Part shown: positions 1 through 8,371 of the stretch, in pieces | Layout: every line of letters starts with the position of its first letter | Numbering within the stretch: position 1 is the first letter of the stretch | Source of the DNA: an uncultured bacterium | GTDB taxonomy: Bacteria > Planctomycetota > UBA8742 > UBA2392 | Assembly (NCBI GenBank): GCA_938014885.1 | Contig: CALLQI010000018.1 | Coordinates: forward strand, 496,001-560,000 | Direction of reading: 5' to 3' | DNA: 64,000 nucleotides | Position numbers and translations under genes: made by a program | The notes under the pieces: model-generated | What the model saw: only the letters and a program-made list of their open reading frames with translations | What the model was told of the DNA's origin: nothing | Database searches by the model: none

Positions 1-602
1 GTCGCGATTCCAAGTTCTGCCAGTGCAGCAGCCTTCCACGCCGCCAGCGCGCTTTCCCACCCGCCCGGCGGGCCCAGCAGCGGCAATGCAGCCGCTGAAG
101 CCAGCATCTGTTCGCCCCGGCTGCCCAGCCGGCCCTTCAACCGCTCAAGCCCGCGGCTGACGTGGCTGCTGAGCGTCTTGACCGGCATGCCCATGGCCAC
201 GGCCGCCTCGGCGTGGGTCATGCCGCCGAGGTGCGTAAGCAGGATGGCCTCGCGTTCAGCCGGTGGCAGCTCATCGAGCACGCGATGCAGCTCGGCGCTG
301 GATTCGGCACTGTGGGCCGCGCTGTGTGGGTCCGCTGCGGGGTCGATCATGACAAGTTCCTGCGGCAGGCCTGAAGGGCGGCGTTTGCGGCGCATGTTGC
401 GGGCCTCAAACACGACCACCGTCGAAAACCACGGCCAGGGATCATCGGCGGGCACGCTGGCAGGCTTGCGGGCAGCGGCCAGAAAGGCCTGTTGCACGAC
501 GTCAAAGGCCTCATGGCGGTCACGCACGAGCGCGCATGCCAGGCGCCACGCGCGCTCGGCACAAAGGGTGAAGCAGCGTTCCAGACGCGCACGAGAATCC
601 AT
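1..602 (-). CDS. ECF-family RNA polymerase sigma factor, 3' end beyond the window
   Basis: About 200 residues are visible, read from the ATG at 602 toward the left edge, where the frame is still open. Region 2 is recognisable near residues 10-45 (FDVVQQAFLAAARK) and region 4 near residues 105-160, with an ELPPAEREAILL helix and a helix-turn-helix of the type HAEAAVAMGMPVKTLSSHVS. These place it among extracytoplasmic-function sigma factors, which direct RNA polymerase to stress or envelope regulons. After region 4 the frame continues for at least 35 Ala/Leu-rich residues, so the protein probably has a C-terminal extension, but its end is not visible. No anti-sigma gene can be seen because the downstream side is cut off. 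It is divergent from dnaK across a repeat-rich 407-bp spacer. The family call is fairly sure; the regulon is unknown. Confidence 0.8.
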   Translation of the reverse strand, partial: MDSRARLERCFTLCAERAWRLACALVRDRHEAFDVVQQAFLAAARKPASVPADDPWPWFSTVVVFEARNMRRKRRPSGLPQELVMIDPAADPHSAAHSAESSAELHRVLDELPPAEREAILLTHLGGMTHAEAAVAMGMPVKTLSSHVSRGLERLKGRLGSRGEQMLASAAALPLLGPPGGWESALAAWKAAALAELGIA

Positions 603-1009
603 GGCACTGTTAACCGTATCAGGAGCCGGTTTCACCCGCAGAAAAGAGGGGGAAAAGGAGTTGGGGCTTGGGGCCTCGGGCTTGGGGCTTGGGGTTTGGG
701 GTTTGGAGTTTGGAGGCTGGAGCTTGGAGGCTGGAGTTTGGAACTGGGCGCTATGGCGTTGCGTTTCCCGCCTGCCTCCTCCCGGTTCCGGCGTCTTGAC
801 TCCCGCCTCCCGCCTCAAAACTCCCGCCTCCAATGCCCCCTGCCAAACTGGCACTGGGGGCCTTTGCGGGTGTTTTCCACTGCCTTTTCTGCACTCCGGC
901 GGTGCTGCCTTGTGGCCTAAGTGGCTCATTTGCCTTGATTTGCGGGCTTTGGCACCGGCCTTGCTTCCCTTCGCTCAACAATAGCGCCCTTGGGGCACCG
1001 GAGCACATC
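603..1009. other. 407-bp divergent spacer between sigma factor and dnaK
   Basis: No gene is credible here. The spacer holds a G-rich degenerate repeat (about 647-745) and a C-rich counterpart (about 768-840), then about 170 bp of ordinary sequence leading to the dnaK ribosome binding site (GGAG at 1000-1003). Both gene starts point outward, so promoters for both should lie here. I could not pick out a convincing -35/-10 pair or a CIRCE-type inverted repeat. Confidence 0.6.
647..840. repeat. Degenerate G-rich short tandem repeat with C-rich inverted partner
   Basis: From about 647 to 745 the plus strand is a run of 7-8 bp words such as GGGGCTTG, GGGGTTTG, GGAGTTT and GGAGGCT with point variation between copies. 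From about 768 to 840 the same strand is C-rich (CTCCCGCCTC repeated), partly complementary to the first block. Several runs of four or more G could form a quadruplex. Similar word families recur in other spacers of this window. Confidence 0.7.
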
Positions 1010-2947
1010 ATGGCACGCACAATCGGTATCGACCTTGGCACGACCAACTCAGTCGTCGCCATCATGGAAGGCAAAGAACCCAAAGTTATCGCGAACCCCG
1101 CCGGCGCGCGCCTCACGGCCAGCGTCGTTGCGTTCCCTGAAAACGGCGAGCGCCTCGTCGGCCAGATGGCCAAGCGCCAGGCCGTCACCAACCCGCGCAA
1201 CACCATCTTCAGCATCAAGCGCTTCATGGGCCGCCGCCACAACGAAGTCGGCAACGAAGAGAAACTCGTGCCCTACGAAGTGATCGGCGCCAGCCACGAA
1301 ATGGTGAAGGTGCGCTCGCGCGGCAAGGAGTACACGCCGCAGGAAATCAGCGCGATCATCCTGCAGGACCTCAAGAAGACGGCCGAGGCCTACCTCGGCG
1401 AGACCGTCACCCAGGCCGTCATCACCGTGCCCGCCTACTTCAACGACGCCCAGCGCCAGGCCACCAAAGAGGCCGGCGAAATCGCGGGCCTTAAGGTCCT
1501 GCGCCTGCTGCCTGAGCCGACGGCCGCCTGCGTGGCCTTTGGCTTGGACAAGCGCAAGCAGGGCAAGTTCCTGGTGTTCGACCTCGGCGGCGGCACGTTT
1601 GACGTGTCGGTGCTGGAAGTTACGGCCGACGGCGGCGAAAGCGTGTTCCAGGTGCTCAGCATCACCGGCGACGGCCACCTCGGCGGCGACGACTTTGACC
1701 AGGTGCTGATCGACCACATCGCCGACGAATTCCAGAAGAAGGAAGGCATCGACCTGCGCAAGGACCAGATGGCCCTGCAGCGCCTGAAGGAAGCCGCGGA
1801 AAAGGCCAAGTGCGACCTTTCGGACATCGAACAGACCGAAGTGAACCTGCCGTTCATCACCGCCGACGCCACCGGGCCGAAGCACCTGCAGCTCAGCATC
1901 ACCCGCAGCAAGTTTGAGCAACTGGCCGACAAGCTGTTCCAGCGCCTGATCGGCCCCACCAAGCAGGCACTGACCGAAGCCGACCTCAAGGCAAGCGACA
2001 TCGACGAAGTACTGCTCGTCGGCGGCAGCACCCGCATCCCCAAGGTGCAGAAGATCTGCAAGGAAATCTTCGGCCGCGAGCCCAACCGTGGCGTGAACCC
2101 CGACGAAGTGGTTGCACTCGGTGCGGCCGTCCAGGGCGGCGTCGCGACCGGCGACTTCAAGGACATCCTGGTGCTCGATGCCACGCCGCTGAGCCTGGGC
2201 GTGGAAGTCCTGCACGGTGAAATGAACGTGCTGATCCCGAAAAACACCACGATCCCGACCGACAAGACCCAGACCTACAGCACCGCCACCGACAACCAGA
2301 CGGCGGTGACGATCAAGGTGTACCAGGGTGAACGCCCGATCGCGGCGCAGAACCGCCTGCTGGGCAGTTTTGACCTGACAGGCATTCCGCCGGCCCCGCG
2401 CGGCATGCCGCAGATTGAAGTGCGCTTCGACATCGACGCCAACGGCATTCTGAAAGTAAGCGCCAAGGACAAGGGCACCGGCAAGGAAGCCAAGATCGAA
2501 ATCAAGTCCGATAGCGGCCTGAGCAAGGAAGAAATCGAACGCATGAAGTCCGAGGCCGAACGCCACGCCGAAGACGACAAGAAGCGAGTGGAGATCATCC
2601 ACGCCAAGAACGAAGCCGACCGCATGGTATTCGGCGTAGCCAAGATGCTTGAGGAACACGGCAGCAAGCTCGATGAGGCCGAAAAGAAAGACATCGAAGA
2701 CAAGAAGCGCGAGCTGGAAGAAGCACTAAAGGGCGAAGATGTAGCCAAGATCAAGGCCGGCACCGAAGCCCTGACCAAGGCAAGTCACAAGCTGGCAGAA
2801 AAGATGTACGCCAGCGCCAGCCCCAAAGAGCAGGAAGAAATGCGCAAGCAAGCCGAAGATTACGCCGGCCGCAGCGGAATGGGCGGCGAAGCCAAAGGCG
2901 ACGACAAAGTAGTAGACGCCGACTTCTCAGTGAAAGACAAGAAGTAG
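1010..2947 (+). CDS. dnaK: Molecular chaperone DnaK (Hsp70)
   Basis: 645 residues, normal DnaK length. The ATP-driven chaperone binds exposed hydrophobic peptides and works in the cytoplasm with DnaJ and GrpE, neither of which is in this window. The nucleotide-binding domain starts with IGIDLGTTNSVVA, continues with PAYFNDAQRQATKEAG, has the phosphate-2 loop FDLGGGTFDVSVLE near residue 200 and GGSTRIPKV near 338. The substrate domain follows from about 390, then a helical lid and an acidic tail ending in VDADFSVKDKK. The start is the ATG at 1010, preceded by GGAG at 1000-1003; an upstream in-frame extension to 833 only runs through the repeat-rich spacer and is rejected. A strong hairpin terminator follows, so it is probably a single-gene unit. 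No heat-shock promoter or CIRCE element was recognised. Confidence 0.98.
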   Translation: MARTIGIDLGTTNSVVAIMEGKEPKVIANPAGARLTASVVAFPENGERLVGQMAKRQAVTNPRNTIFSIKRFMGRRHNEVGNEEKLVPYEVIGASHEMVKVRSRGKEYTPQEISAIILQDLKKTAEAYLGETVTQAVITVPAYFNDAQRQATKEAGEIAGLKVLRLLPEPTAACVAFGLDKRKQGKFLVFDLGGGTFDVSVLEVTADGGESVFQVLSITGDGHLGGDDFDQVLIDHIADEFQKKEGIDLRKDQMALQRLKEAAEKAKCDLSDIEQTEVNLPFITADATGPKHLQLSITRSKFEQLADKLFQRLIGPTKQALTEADLKASDIDEVLLVGGSTRIPKVQKICKEIFGREPNRGVNPDEVVALGAAVQGGVATGDFKDILVLDATPLSLGVEVLHGEMNVLIPKNTTIPTDKTQTYSTATDNQTAVTIKVYQGERPIAAQNRLLGSFDLTGIPPAPRGMPQIEVRFDIDANGILKVSAKDKGTGKEAKIEIKSDSGLSKEEIERMKSEAERHAEDDKKRVEIIHAKNEADRMVFGVAKMLEEHGSKLDEAEKKDIEDKKRELEEALKGEDVAKIKAGTEALTKASHKLAEKMYASASPKEQEEMRKQAEDYAGRSGMGGEAKGDDKVVDADFSVKDKK

Positions 2948-2980
2948 CGCGCACAACGGACCGCGGACGTCCCGTCCGCA

Positions 2981-3006
2981 AACCAGGCCCCGAAAGGGGC
3001 CTGGTT
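2981..3006 (+). terminator. Hairpin terminator after dnaK
   Basis: Perfect 11-bp stem AACCAGGCCCC / GGGGCCTGGTT closed by a GAAA tetraloop, 33 bp after the dnaK stop. The following tract (CATTTGC) is only weakly T-rich. Confidence 0.75.
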
Positions 3007-3115
3007 CATTTGCATGCCGCCACTTCCCGCCCCGCGAGGGCCGCGAGAAGGCTTGCAAGCTAGCGCACGGCCCGCCAATCTTCGAAGTCTGGCCCGCGCC
3101 CGGAAGAGAGCAACC

Positions 3116-3493
3116 ATGCCCAAGCATCCGATTTTCTCGATGCCCTTTGCCAAGGTGTACCCGCTTTATGTGCAGAAGGCGGAGCGTAAGGGGCGCACGG
3201 CGGTTGAGGTGGATGCGATCATCCGCTGGCTTACGGGCTACACCGCGGCGGACTTGAAGAAGGCGGTTGCGGCCGAGGTTGATTTCGAGACCTTCTTTGC
3301 CGATGCGCCGCGCCTGCATCCCAACGCTTCGCTGATTACCGGCGTGGTTTGTGGCGTTCGCGTTGAGAACGTGGAAGACCCCTTGATCCAAAAGATCCGC
3401 TGGCTCGACAAACTCATCGACGAACTCGCCAAGGGCAAGGCCATGGCCAAGATCCTGCGAGAGCAGCCGGCCTCACCGGCCAAGGGCAAGTGA
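3116..3493 (+). CDS. DUF2200 family protein
   Basis: 125 residues. The N-terminal half (FSMPFAKVYPLYVQKAERKG, then TAVEVDAIIRWLTGY near 35-50) matches the DUF2200 family as I remember it, small cytosolic proteins of about 110-125 residues with no established biochemical role. There is no signal peptide or membrane segment. The ATG at 3116 is preceded by GGAAGAGAG, a reasonable ribosome binding site; an earlier in-frame start at 3014 overlaps the dnaK terminator and is rejected. It lies downstream of that terminator and so is probably transcribed separately. The C-terminal SPAKGK tail is non-conserved. Family call likely; function unknown. Confidence 0.8.
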   Translation: MPKHPIFSMPFAKVYPLYVQKAERKGRTAVEVDAIIRWLTGYTAADLKKAVAAEVDFETFFADAPRLHPNASLITGVVCGVRVENVEDPLIQKIRWLDKLIDELAKGKAMAKILREQPASPAKGK

Positions 3494-3654
3494 TCGCCAC
3501 TTGACTTCCGCGCCGCACCGTTGCGCGGTGATTCATCCAATTTGCCCAACCTTCCGGGTTTGCTCGCGGCGCTGCTTTTTTCTCGAAACTGTCGTGCGCG
3601 TTACTAAGTTGCCTGATCTCTGAAGCGACACTGATCTGAGGAGGAAGGTTTCAC

Positions 3655-6600
3655 ATGACCACTCGCAAGACCACCTGCCTTTGTGCCCTGCTTTGCCTTC
3701 TCGCCGGGTGTCTCTCTGCCCAGTCGATGTTGCTCGACATAGGCACCGCACCCGTGTTCAACAGCTCCAACCCCATGCAGTTCACTACAATGGGCGGCGT
3801 CACATACTTCCTGGCCAATACACCGGAACACGGCACCGAGCTTTGGCGCTCAGACGGCACTGCCGGCGGAACGACCATGGTCATGGAGCTCGACCCGGGG
3901 CCGCAGAACAACTACCAGAACCTGCATATCCTCGGAGAGCTCGGGTCACAGCTCTACTTCCTCGCGCACTTGCCCGGGATTGGAGTCGCCCTGTGGCGCA
4001 CAAACGGCACGGCAGGCGGTACCGCAATGGTCATGGATCTGGGTGAGGTCGGGATTTATAGCGCGCCCGGGGTTGCTGCGTCGGGACGATTGTTCTTTAC
4101 CGCCACGGACTTGAATACGTTCGACCACAAGCTCTGGACCACCGATGGTACGGCTGGTGGCACAGTGAATCTCTCGGCACCCAACGGCATCATCACCACA
4201 AACCAGATGTTCGCGGTCGGCACTACCGTCTACTTCTTTGGTGAGACAGCGGCAGCCGGCACCGAATTGTGGCGCACAGACGGCACTGCGGCCGGCACCA
4301 CGATGGTGACGGACTTGAACCCGGGCACCGGCTCAGGCGTTGTCGGACAGCTCAGCGGTGGCGGCGTCCGGCCGCATGCGGCCGCGTTCAATGGCGAACT
4401 ATACTTCATGGGCAACAACGGCTCGTCGGGCTACGAGCTGTGGCGCACAAACGGCACTGCGGCCGGCACGCAGCTGGTACTCGACATCAACAGTGGGGCT
4501 GCGGGCAGCAGTGCCAGTGGGTTTGCCGTGCATGCGGCGCAGCTTTACTTTCAGGCCAACAGCGCCAGCGGCATTGAACTGTGGAAGTCCGACGGCACAG
4601 CAGGGGGCACACAGCTTGTACTCGATATCGCTCCTGTCGGCAGCTCAGCACCCCATAACCTGACCAGTACACCGGTCGGACTGGCATTTAGCGCCAACAA
4701 TGGTACGGCCGGCTTTGAGCCCTGGATCAGCAATGGCACGGCAGGCGGTACCACGATGCTGGCGGATATCGCGACCGGATTCGTCGACTCGTCACCCGGC
4801 GGATTCAAGGTGCTGGGCAGCCATTTCTACTTCGTGGCGAACGATCAGGTGACGGGCCCACGCCTATGGCGATCCAACGGCACCAGCGGCGGCACCACCG
4901 TGGTTGGCGGAAGCTACGGCAACTACAATTCGCTGACATTTGATCCTGAGTTGCTCTCCGATGGCACCCGCATCTGGTTCTCCAATGGCGACCTGGCCAC
5001 GGCCACCGGCACCACCGGCCAGATGGTGGTGGATCTGTCGCCGAACGTGTCGTACCTGGGCTCTGCCGAAAGCGGCGACCGCGCTGTGATGGGATCAAAC
5101 CTGTACTTCACGGGCAGCAGCGCCGCAGCGGGCGATGAACCGTGGACTTCAAACGGCACCTCGGCCGGCACGCAGCAGCTCGCCAACATCAATCCCGGTG
5201 CGGCAACATCGTGGTCCGCGAACTACTTTGCCCACAATGGCTACACCTACTTCACGGCAACTGACGGTACGACAGGGTACGAACTCTGGCGTACCGACGG
5301 CACGGCAGGCGGCACCCTGCGGCTGATTGACCTTGAGCCCGGCGTGGGCGACTCGAACCCGATGCCGGTTGGCGTGATCGGGGCCAACGTGATTTTCCTG
5401 GGCACAACCAGTGCCGGGTTGCGGATAGGGACAACGAACGGAACCACGGGGGGCACGACGTCATTCGCGGTGGCCGGGCTTTCCAGCTTCTATTACTCAG
5501 GTGTTGCCAACAACCGCATGTACTTCGTTGCCGACAACTTCACCACATGGGTCAGCGACGGCACGGCAGCGGGAACGATGCAGCTGACCACTGCAACGGC
5601 TGTGGCTCCGCTGGGTGGAATCAGGCTCCCGATGGTGGTGCATGGCGCGTTGGTCTACTTCGCAGCCAATGATGGTGTGAATGGTGTTGAGCTTTGGAAG
5701 ACGGATGGCACACCCGCCGGCACGGCAATGGTGCAGGACATCCGGCCCGGGATAACCAACGGCATCTTTGACTTCCAGATGGGTGTCGTGAACAACGTTG
5801 CGCTCTTTGCCGCCGACAACGGAGTCAACGGCCTGGAACTATGGACCACCAACGGCACCTCGGCCGGGACCAGCCAGTTCATGAACATCAACCCAGGTGC
5901 GGCCAGCAGCTACCCTAGGGACTTCACCCTGTACAACGGGCTGCTGTACTTCACGGCGGAGACCGCAGCCAACGGACGCGAACTGTGGGTCACCAACGGC
6001 ACTGTTGGCGGCACCAGCATGCTGGTGGACATTTACCCGGGCGCACTCAGCAGCAATCCCAACTCGCTGTATGTCTGGAACGGCCTGTTGTACTTCGCAG
6101 CAGCAACGGCCGCAGGCGGCATGGAGTTGTGGTCAACGGACGGCACGGCGGGCGGCACGCAGCAGGTTGCGAACATGCTTGCAGGGGCGGGCAACTCTTC
6201 GCCGCGTGGTTTCATTGGGGCGGGGGGACAGATGTATTTCTCGGCCTATTCCCGGACGGCCGGTCGGGAGTTCTGGGTGTACACGGGCGGCAACACGGCA
6301 CCAATGATCACGGCCGCCAGCGCAGTAGCCATAGCACCCGGCACCGGCCAGAACGGCGTTACCCTTGCCAACGTGAGTGATACTCAGGATGCGGCGGGGT
6401 CGCTTGTCGTAACGGCCACCGTAGTGCCGGCAGGAATACTGGTTACATCGATCACCAACACGAACGGCGTCATCACAGCGGACATCAATGTCACCGCTGG
6501 GGCTGCGCTGGGCGCAAATCAGGTGACGCTGCAGGTGCAGGACCTTGGTGGTCTCACGGCCTCGGCACAGTTTACCGTGAATGTGGGCAGTGGTGGCGGG

Positions 6601-6741
6601 GTATCGAACGGTGGCGGCGGAGGCGGGGGTTGCGCGGCGCTTGGGACGGGGCACGGCTGTGTCTGGCTGGGCTTGCTGTTGCTTGCCCTTGTGTGGATGC
6701 GTAGCCGCAGCAACCAGCGCTTGAACCGCAACCGGGCGTGA
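3655..6741 (+). CDS. ELWxxDGT-repeat secreted protein with C-terminal sorting tail
   Basis: 1028 residues. A signal peptide is followed by about 17 copies of a roughly 50-60 residue module ending in variants of ELWRTDGTAGGT (for example ELWRSDGTAGGT, EPWISNGTAGGT, ELWKTDGTPAGT), the ELWxxDGT repeat family. Such repeats are thought to form beta-propeller-like extracellular structures; their ligands are unknown. Some copies in the middle are degenerate (IWFSNGD, LRIGTTNGT). A cadherin-like stretch follows from about residue 880. The last 45 residues are a Gly-rich run, GCAAL, a hydrophobic helix and an Arg/Asn-rich tail, resembling Synerg-CTERM/MYXO-CTERM sorting signals. The start ATG at 3655 has a strong GAGGAGGAAGG site. 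It forms a single unit ended by the hairpin at 6780. Likely cell-surface exposed. Confidence 0.88.
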   Translation: MTTRKTTCLCALLCLLAGCLSAQSMLLDIGTAPVFNSSNPMQFTTMGGVTYFLANTPEHGTELWRSDGTAGGTTMVMELDPGPQNNYQNLHILGELGSQLYFLAHLPGIGVALWRTNGTAGGTAMVMDLGEVGIYSAPGVAASGRLFFTATDLNTFDHKLWTTDGTAGGTVNLSAPNGIITTNQMFAVGTTVYFFGETAAAGTELWRTDGTAAGTTMVTDLNPGTGSGVVGQLSGGGVRPHAAAFNGELYFMGNNGSSGYELWRTNGTAAGTQLVLDINSGAAGSSASGFAVHAAQLYFQANSASGIELWKSDGTAGGTQLVLDIAPVGSSAPHNLTSTPVGLAFSANNGTAGFEPWISNGTAGGTTMLADIATGFVDSSPGGFKVLGSHFYFVANDQVTGPRLWRSNGTSGGTTVVGGSYGNYNSLTFDPELLSDGTRIWFSNGDLATATGTTGQMVVDLSPNVSYLGSAESGDRAVMGSNLYFTGSSAAAGDEPWTSNGTSAGTQQLANINPGAATSWSANYFAHNGYTYFTATDGTTGYELWRTDGTAGGTLRLIDLEPGVGDSNPMPVGVIGANVIFLGTTSAGLRIGTTNGTTGGTTSFAVAGLSSFYYSGVANNRMYFVADNFTTWVSDGTAAGTMQLTTATAVAPLGGIRLPMVVHGALVYFAANDGVNGVELWKTDGTPAGTAMVQDIRPGITNGIFDFQMGVVNNVALFAADNGVNGLELWTTNGTSAGTSQFMNINPGAASSYPRDFTLYNGLLYFTAETAANGRELWVTNGTVGGTSMLVDIYPGALSSNPNSLYVWNGLLYFAAATAAGGMELWSTDGTAGGTQQVANMLAGAGNSSPRGFIGAGGQMYFSAYSRTAGREFWVYTGGNTAPMITAASAVAIAPGTGQNGVTLANVSDTQDAAGSLVVTATVVPAGILVTSITNTNGVITADINVTAGAALGANQVTLQVQDLGGLTASAQFTVNVGSGGGVSNGGGGGGGCAALGTGHGCVWLGLLLLALVWMRSRSNQRLNRNRA

Positions 6742-6779
6742 GCCTGCGAGGAAGGCTGCTTTCCTCTGTGCATACAGCG

Positions 6780-6808
6780 GGCCCCGGCGCTTGCCGGGGC
6801 CTTTCTTG
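6780..6808 (+). terminator. Hairpin terminator after the ELWxxDGT gene
   Basis: Stem GGCCCCGGC / GCCGGGGCC with a GCTT loop followed by TTTCTTG. It lies between convergent genes, just before the fprA stop codon. Confidence 0.85.
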
Positions 6809-6816
6809 TGCAGAGT

Positions 6817-8160
6817 TCAAGTCGCGCGGGCTTGTTCTACGCTGGTGAACTTTACCCTGGGGCGGCCTGTGGCTTTGCCTTTCTCGAGCTCGATGGCGTT
6901 CAGCTTCTGCCACTCGGCAAACGTTACGGCCTTGCAGCCCCGTTCGCTTAGCAGCGCTTCGATTGGCTTGGTGGGTTCGGCCACACGGCGGATGTCTTTT
7001 ACGTCTTCGAGCATCAGCGCCACGGTTTCTTCGGCGTCTTTCTTGTTGGTGCCGATCACGCCCGTGGGGCCGCGCTTGGCCCAGCCCACAACGTAAGCGC
7101 CCGGCAGCACTTTGCCTTCGTCGGCAAGAATGCGGCCGTGATCGTTCGGGATCGTGCCCTTCTTTTTGTTGTAGGGCACGCCGGGCAGCGCGACTCCGTA
7201 ATAGCCTACGCTGCGCAGCACCATGCCCACGTCCAGCGTTTCGAACTCGCCTTTGCCTTCGCAGTTGAGGTAGCCGTCGGCGCTGCTGACCAGCCGGTTG
7301 CGCTCGATCTTCACCTGCTGCACGCGGCCGTCGCCGGTGATCTCGACGGGGCTAACCAGGAAGCGGAAGTGCACCTTGCGCGGCTTGTCGCCGGTGCGGG
7401 CCGCGAACTCGCGCAGGGTTTCGACGTTCTGGCGCGTCAGGCGGTCGCCATCGACGGCCTTTTGGCTGTCGGGGTCCAGCTCAAGCTCGCCGGGCAGCAC
7501 GACGGGGTCGGCGACGGCGAGATGCCCGAACTCTTTGATTTCGGTGTTCGTGAACTTGGCCTGGGCCGGGCCGCGCCGGCCGAGCACGTATATGTGCTTC
7601 ACTCGCGACTTGGACAGCGCCTCAAGCGCATGGTCGGCGATGTCGGTGGTTTTGAGCTCATCGATTGACTTGGCCAAAATGCGCGAAACGTCCATCGCCA
7701 CGTTGCCGACGCCGACGACGCAGACGCCTTCGATGTCGAGGTTCGGCTTCACGTCGCGATAATCCGGGTGGCCGTTGTACCAGGCCACGAACTCGGTGGC
7801 GGACATGCTGCCGGCGAGGTCTTCGCCGGGGATTTCGAGGTTGCGGTCAGACTGTGCGCCGGTGGCGAAGATGACCTGGTCGTAGTACGGCCGCAGGTCG
7901 TCAAGCGTGACGTGCTTGCCGAACTCGACGCAGCCAAAGAAGCGTACGCGCGGGTCGGCGGCGGTCTTGTCGTAGAGATTGCCGACGCTTTTGATTTTCT
8001 GGTGGTCCGGGGCGACGCCGTAGCGCAGCAGGCCGTAGGGCGCGAACAGGCGGTCAAAGATGTCCACGCGGACTTCGACGTCTTTCTGCGCAATCAGCGC
8101 GGCCGCGGCATAAAACGCACTGGGCCCGGCACCGACGATGGCAACACGAACAGCAGCCAT
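6817..8160 (-). CDS. fprA: FprA-type ferredoxin/flavodoxin-NADP+ reductase
   Basis: 447 residues, typical of the adrenodoxin-reductase/FprA family that passes electrons between NADPH and ferredoxin through FAD. The N-terminal FAD-binding Rossmann motif is VAIVGAGPSAFYAA (residues 5-18). The NADPH-binding region contains VVGVGNVAMDVSRIL near 155 and RRGPAQAKFTNTEIKE near 200. The FAD-contacting C-terminal motif is YVVGWAKRGPTGVIGTNK near 365, followed by the usual helical tail. The start ATG at 8158-8160 follows a GGGGGGAATCC tract; a longer in-frame start at 8196 lacks family support. It is convergent with the ELWxxDGT gene and lies downstream of dcd, separated by a 211-bp spacer with an inverted heptad repeat. 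The redox partner is not identified in the window. Confidence 0.93.
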   Translation of the reverse strand: MAAVRVAIVGAGPSAFYAAAALIAQKDVEVRVDIFDRLFAPYGLLRYGVAPDHQKIKSVGNLYDKTAADPRVRFFGCVEFGKHVTLDDLRPYYDQVIFATGAQSDRNLEIPGEDLAGSMSATEFVAWYNGHPDYRDVKPNLDIEGVCVVGVGNVAMDVSRILAKSIDELKTTDIADHALEALSKSRVKHIYVLGRRGPAQAKFTNTEIKEFGHLAVADPVVLPGELELDPDSQKAVDGDRLTRQNVETLREFAARTGDKPRKVHFRFLVSPVEITGDGRVQQVKIERNRLVSSADGYLNCEGKGEFETLDVGMVLRSVGYYGVALPGVPYNKKKGTIPNDHGRILADEGKVLPGAYVVGWAKRGPTGVIGTNKKDAEETVALMLEDVKDIRRVAEPTKPIEALLSERGCKAVTFAEWQKLNAIELEKGKATGRPRVKFTSVEQARAT

Positions 8161-8263
8161 GGATTCCCCCCGGTAAAGTGGGCGGCATTGTTGCATGGGT
8201 CGCGCGCCGTGTCTTGTGTTTAGCTGGATGGGTACCGGCTTCAGGTTGCCAGCAGCGGTCTAC

Positions 8264-8338
8264 AGTCGACGGTCGACGGTTCACGGTAACTGCGGCTGTT
8301 TGTAGTGACCGTAAACCGTGAACCGTTGACCGTGAACC
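8264..8338. repeat. Inverted heptad repeat between dcd and fprA
   Basis: Left arm has GTCGACG, GTCGACG, GTTCACG, GTAACTG units. The right arm has GTAAACC, GTGAACC, GTTGACC, GTGAACC units. A 16-bp segment at 8272-8287 pairs with 8315-8330 with a single mismatch, so the spacer can fold as a large hairpin. It sits between two minus-strand genes and may terminate or attenuate dcd transcription, but there is no T-tract. Confidence 0.65.
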
Positions 8339-8371
8339 TGCCGGCTGATTCTGGTGACAATGCCCGTGGAC

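Noticed and set aside
178..984. 268-residue plus-strand frame opposite the sigma factor
   Set aside because: Antisense of a clear ECF sigma factor and then reads repeat DNA.
1049..2659. 536-residue minus-strand frame opposite dnaK
   Set aside because: Antisense shadow of a clear dnaK gene; Leu/Ala/His-rich composition, no ribosome binding site, no family.
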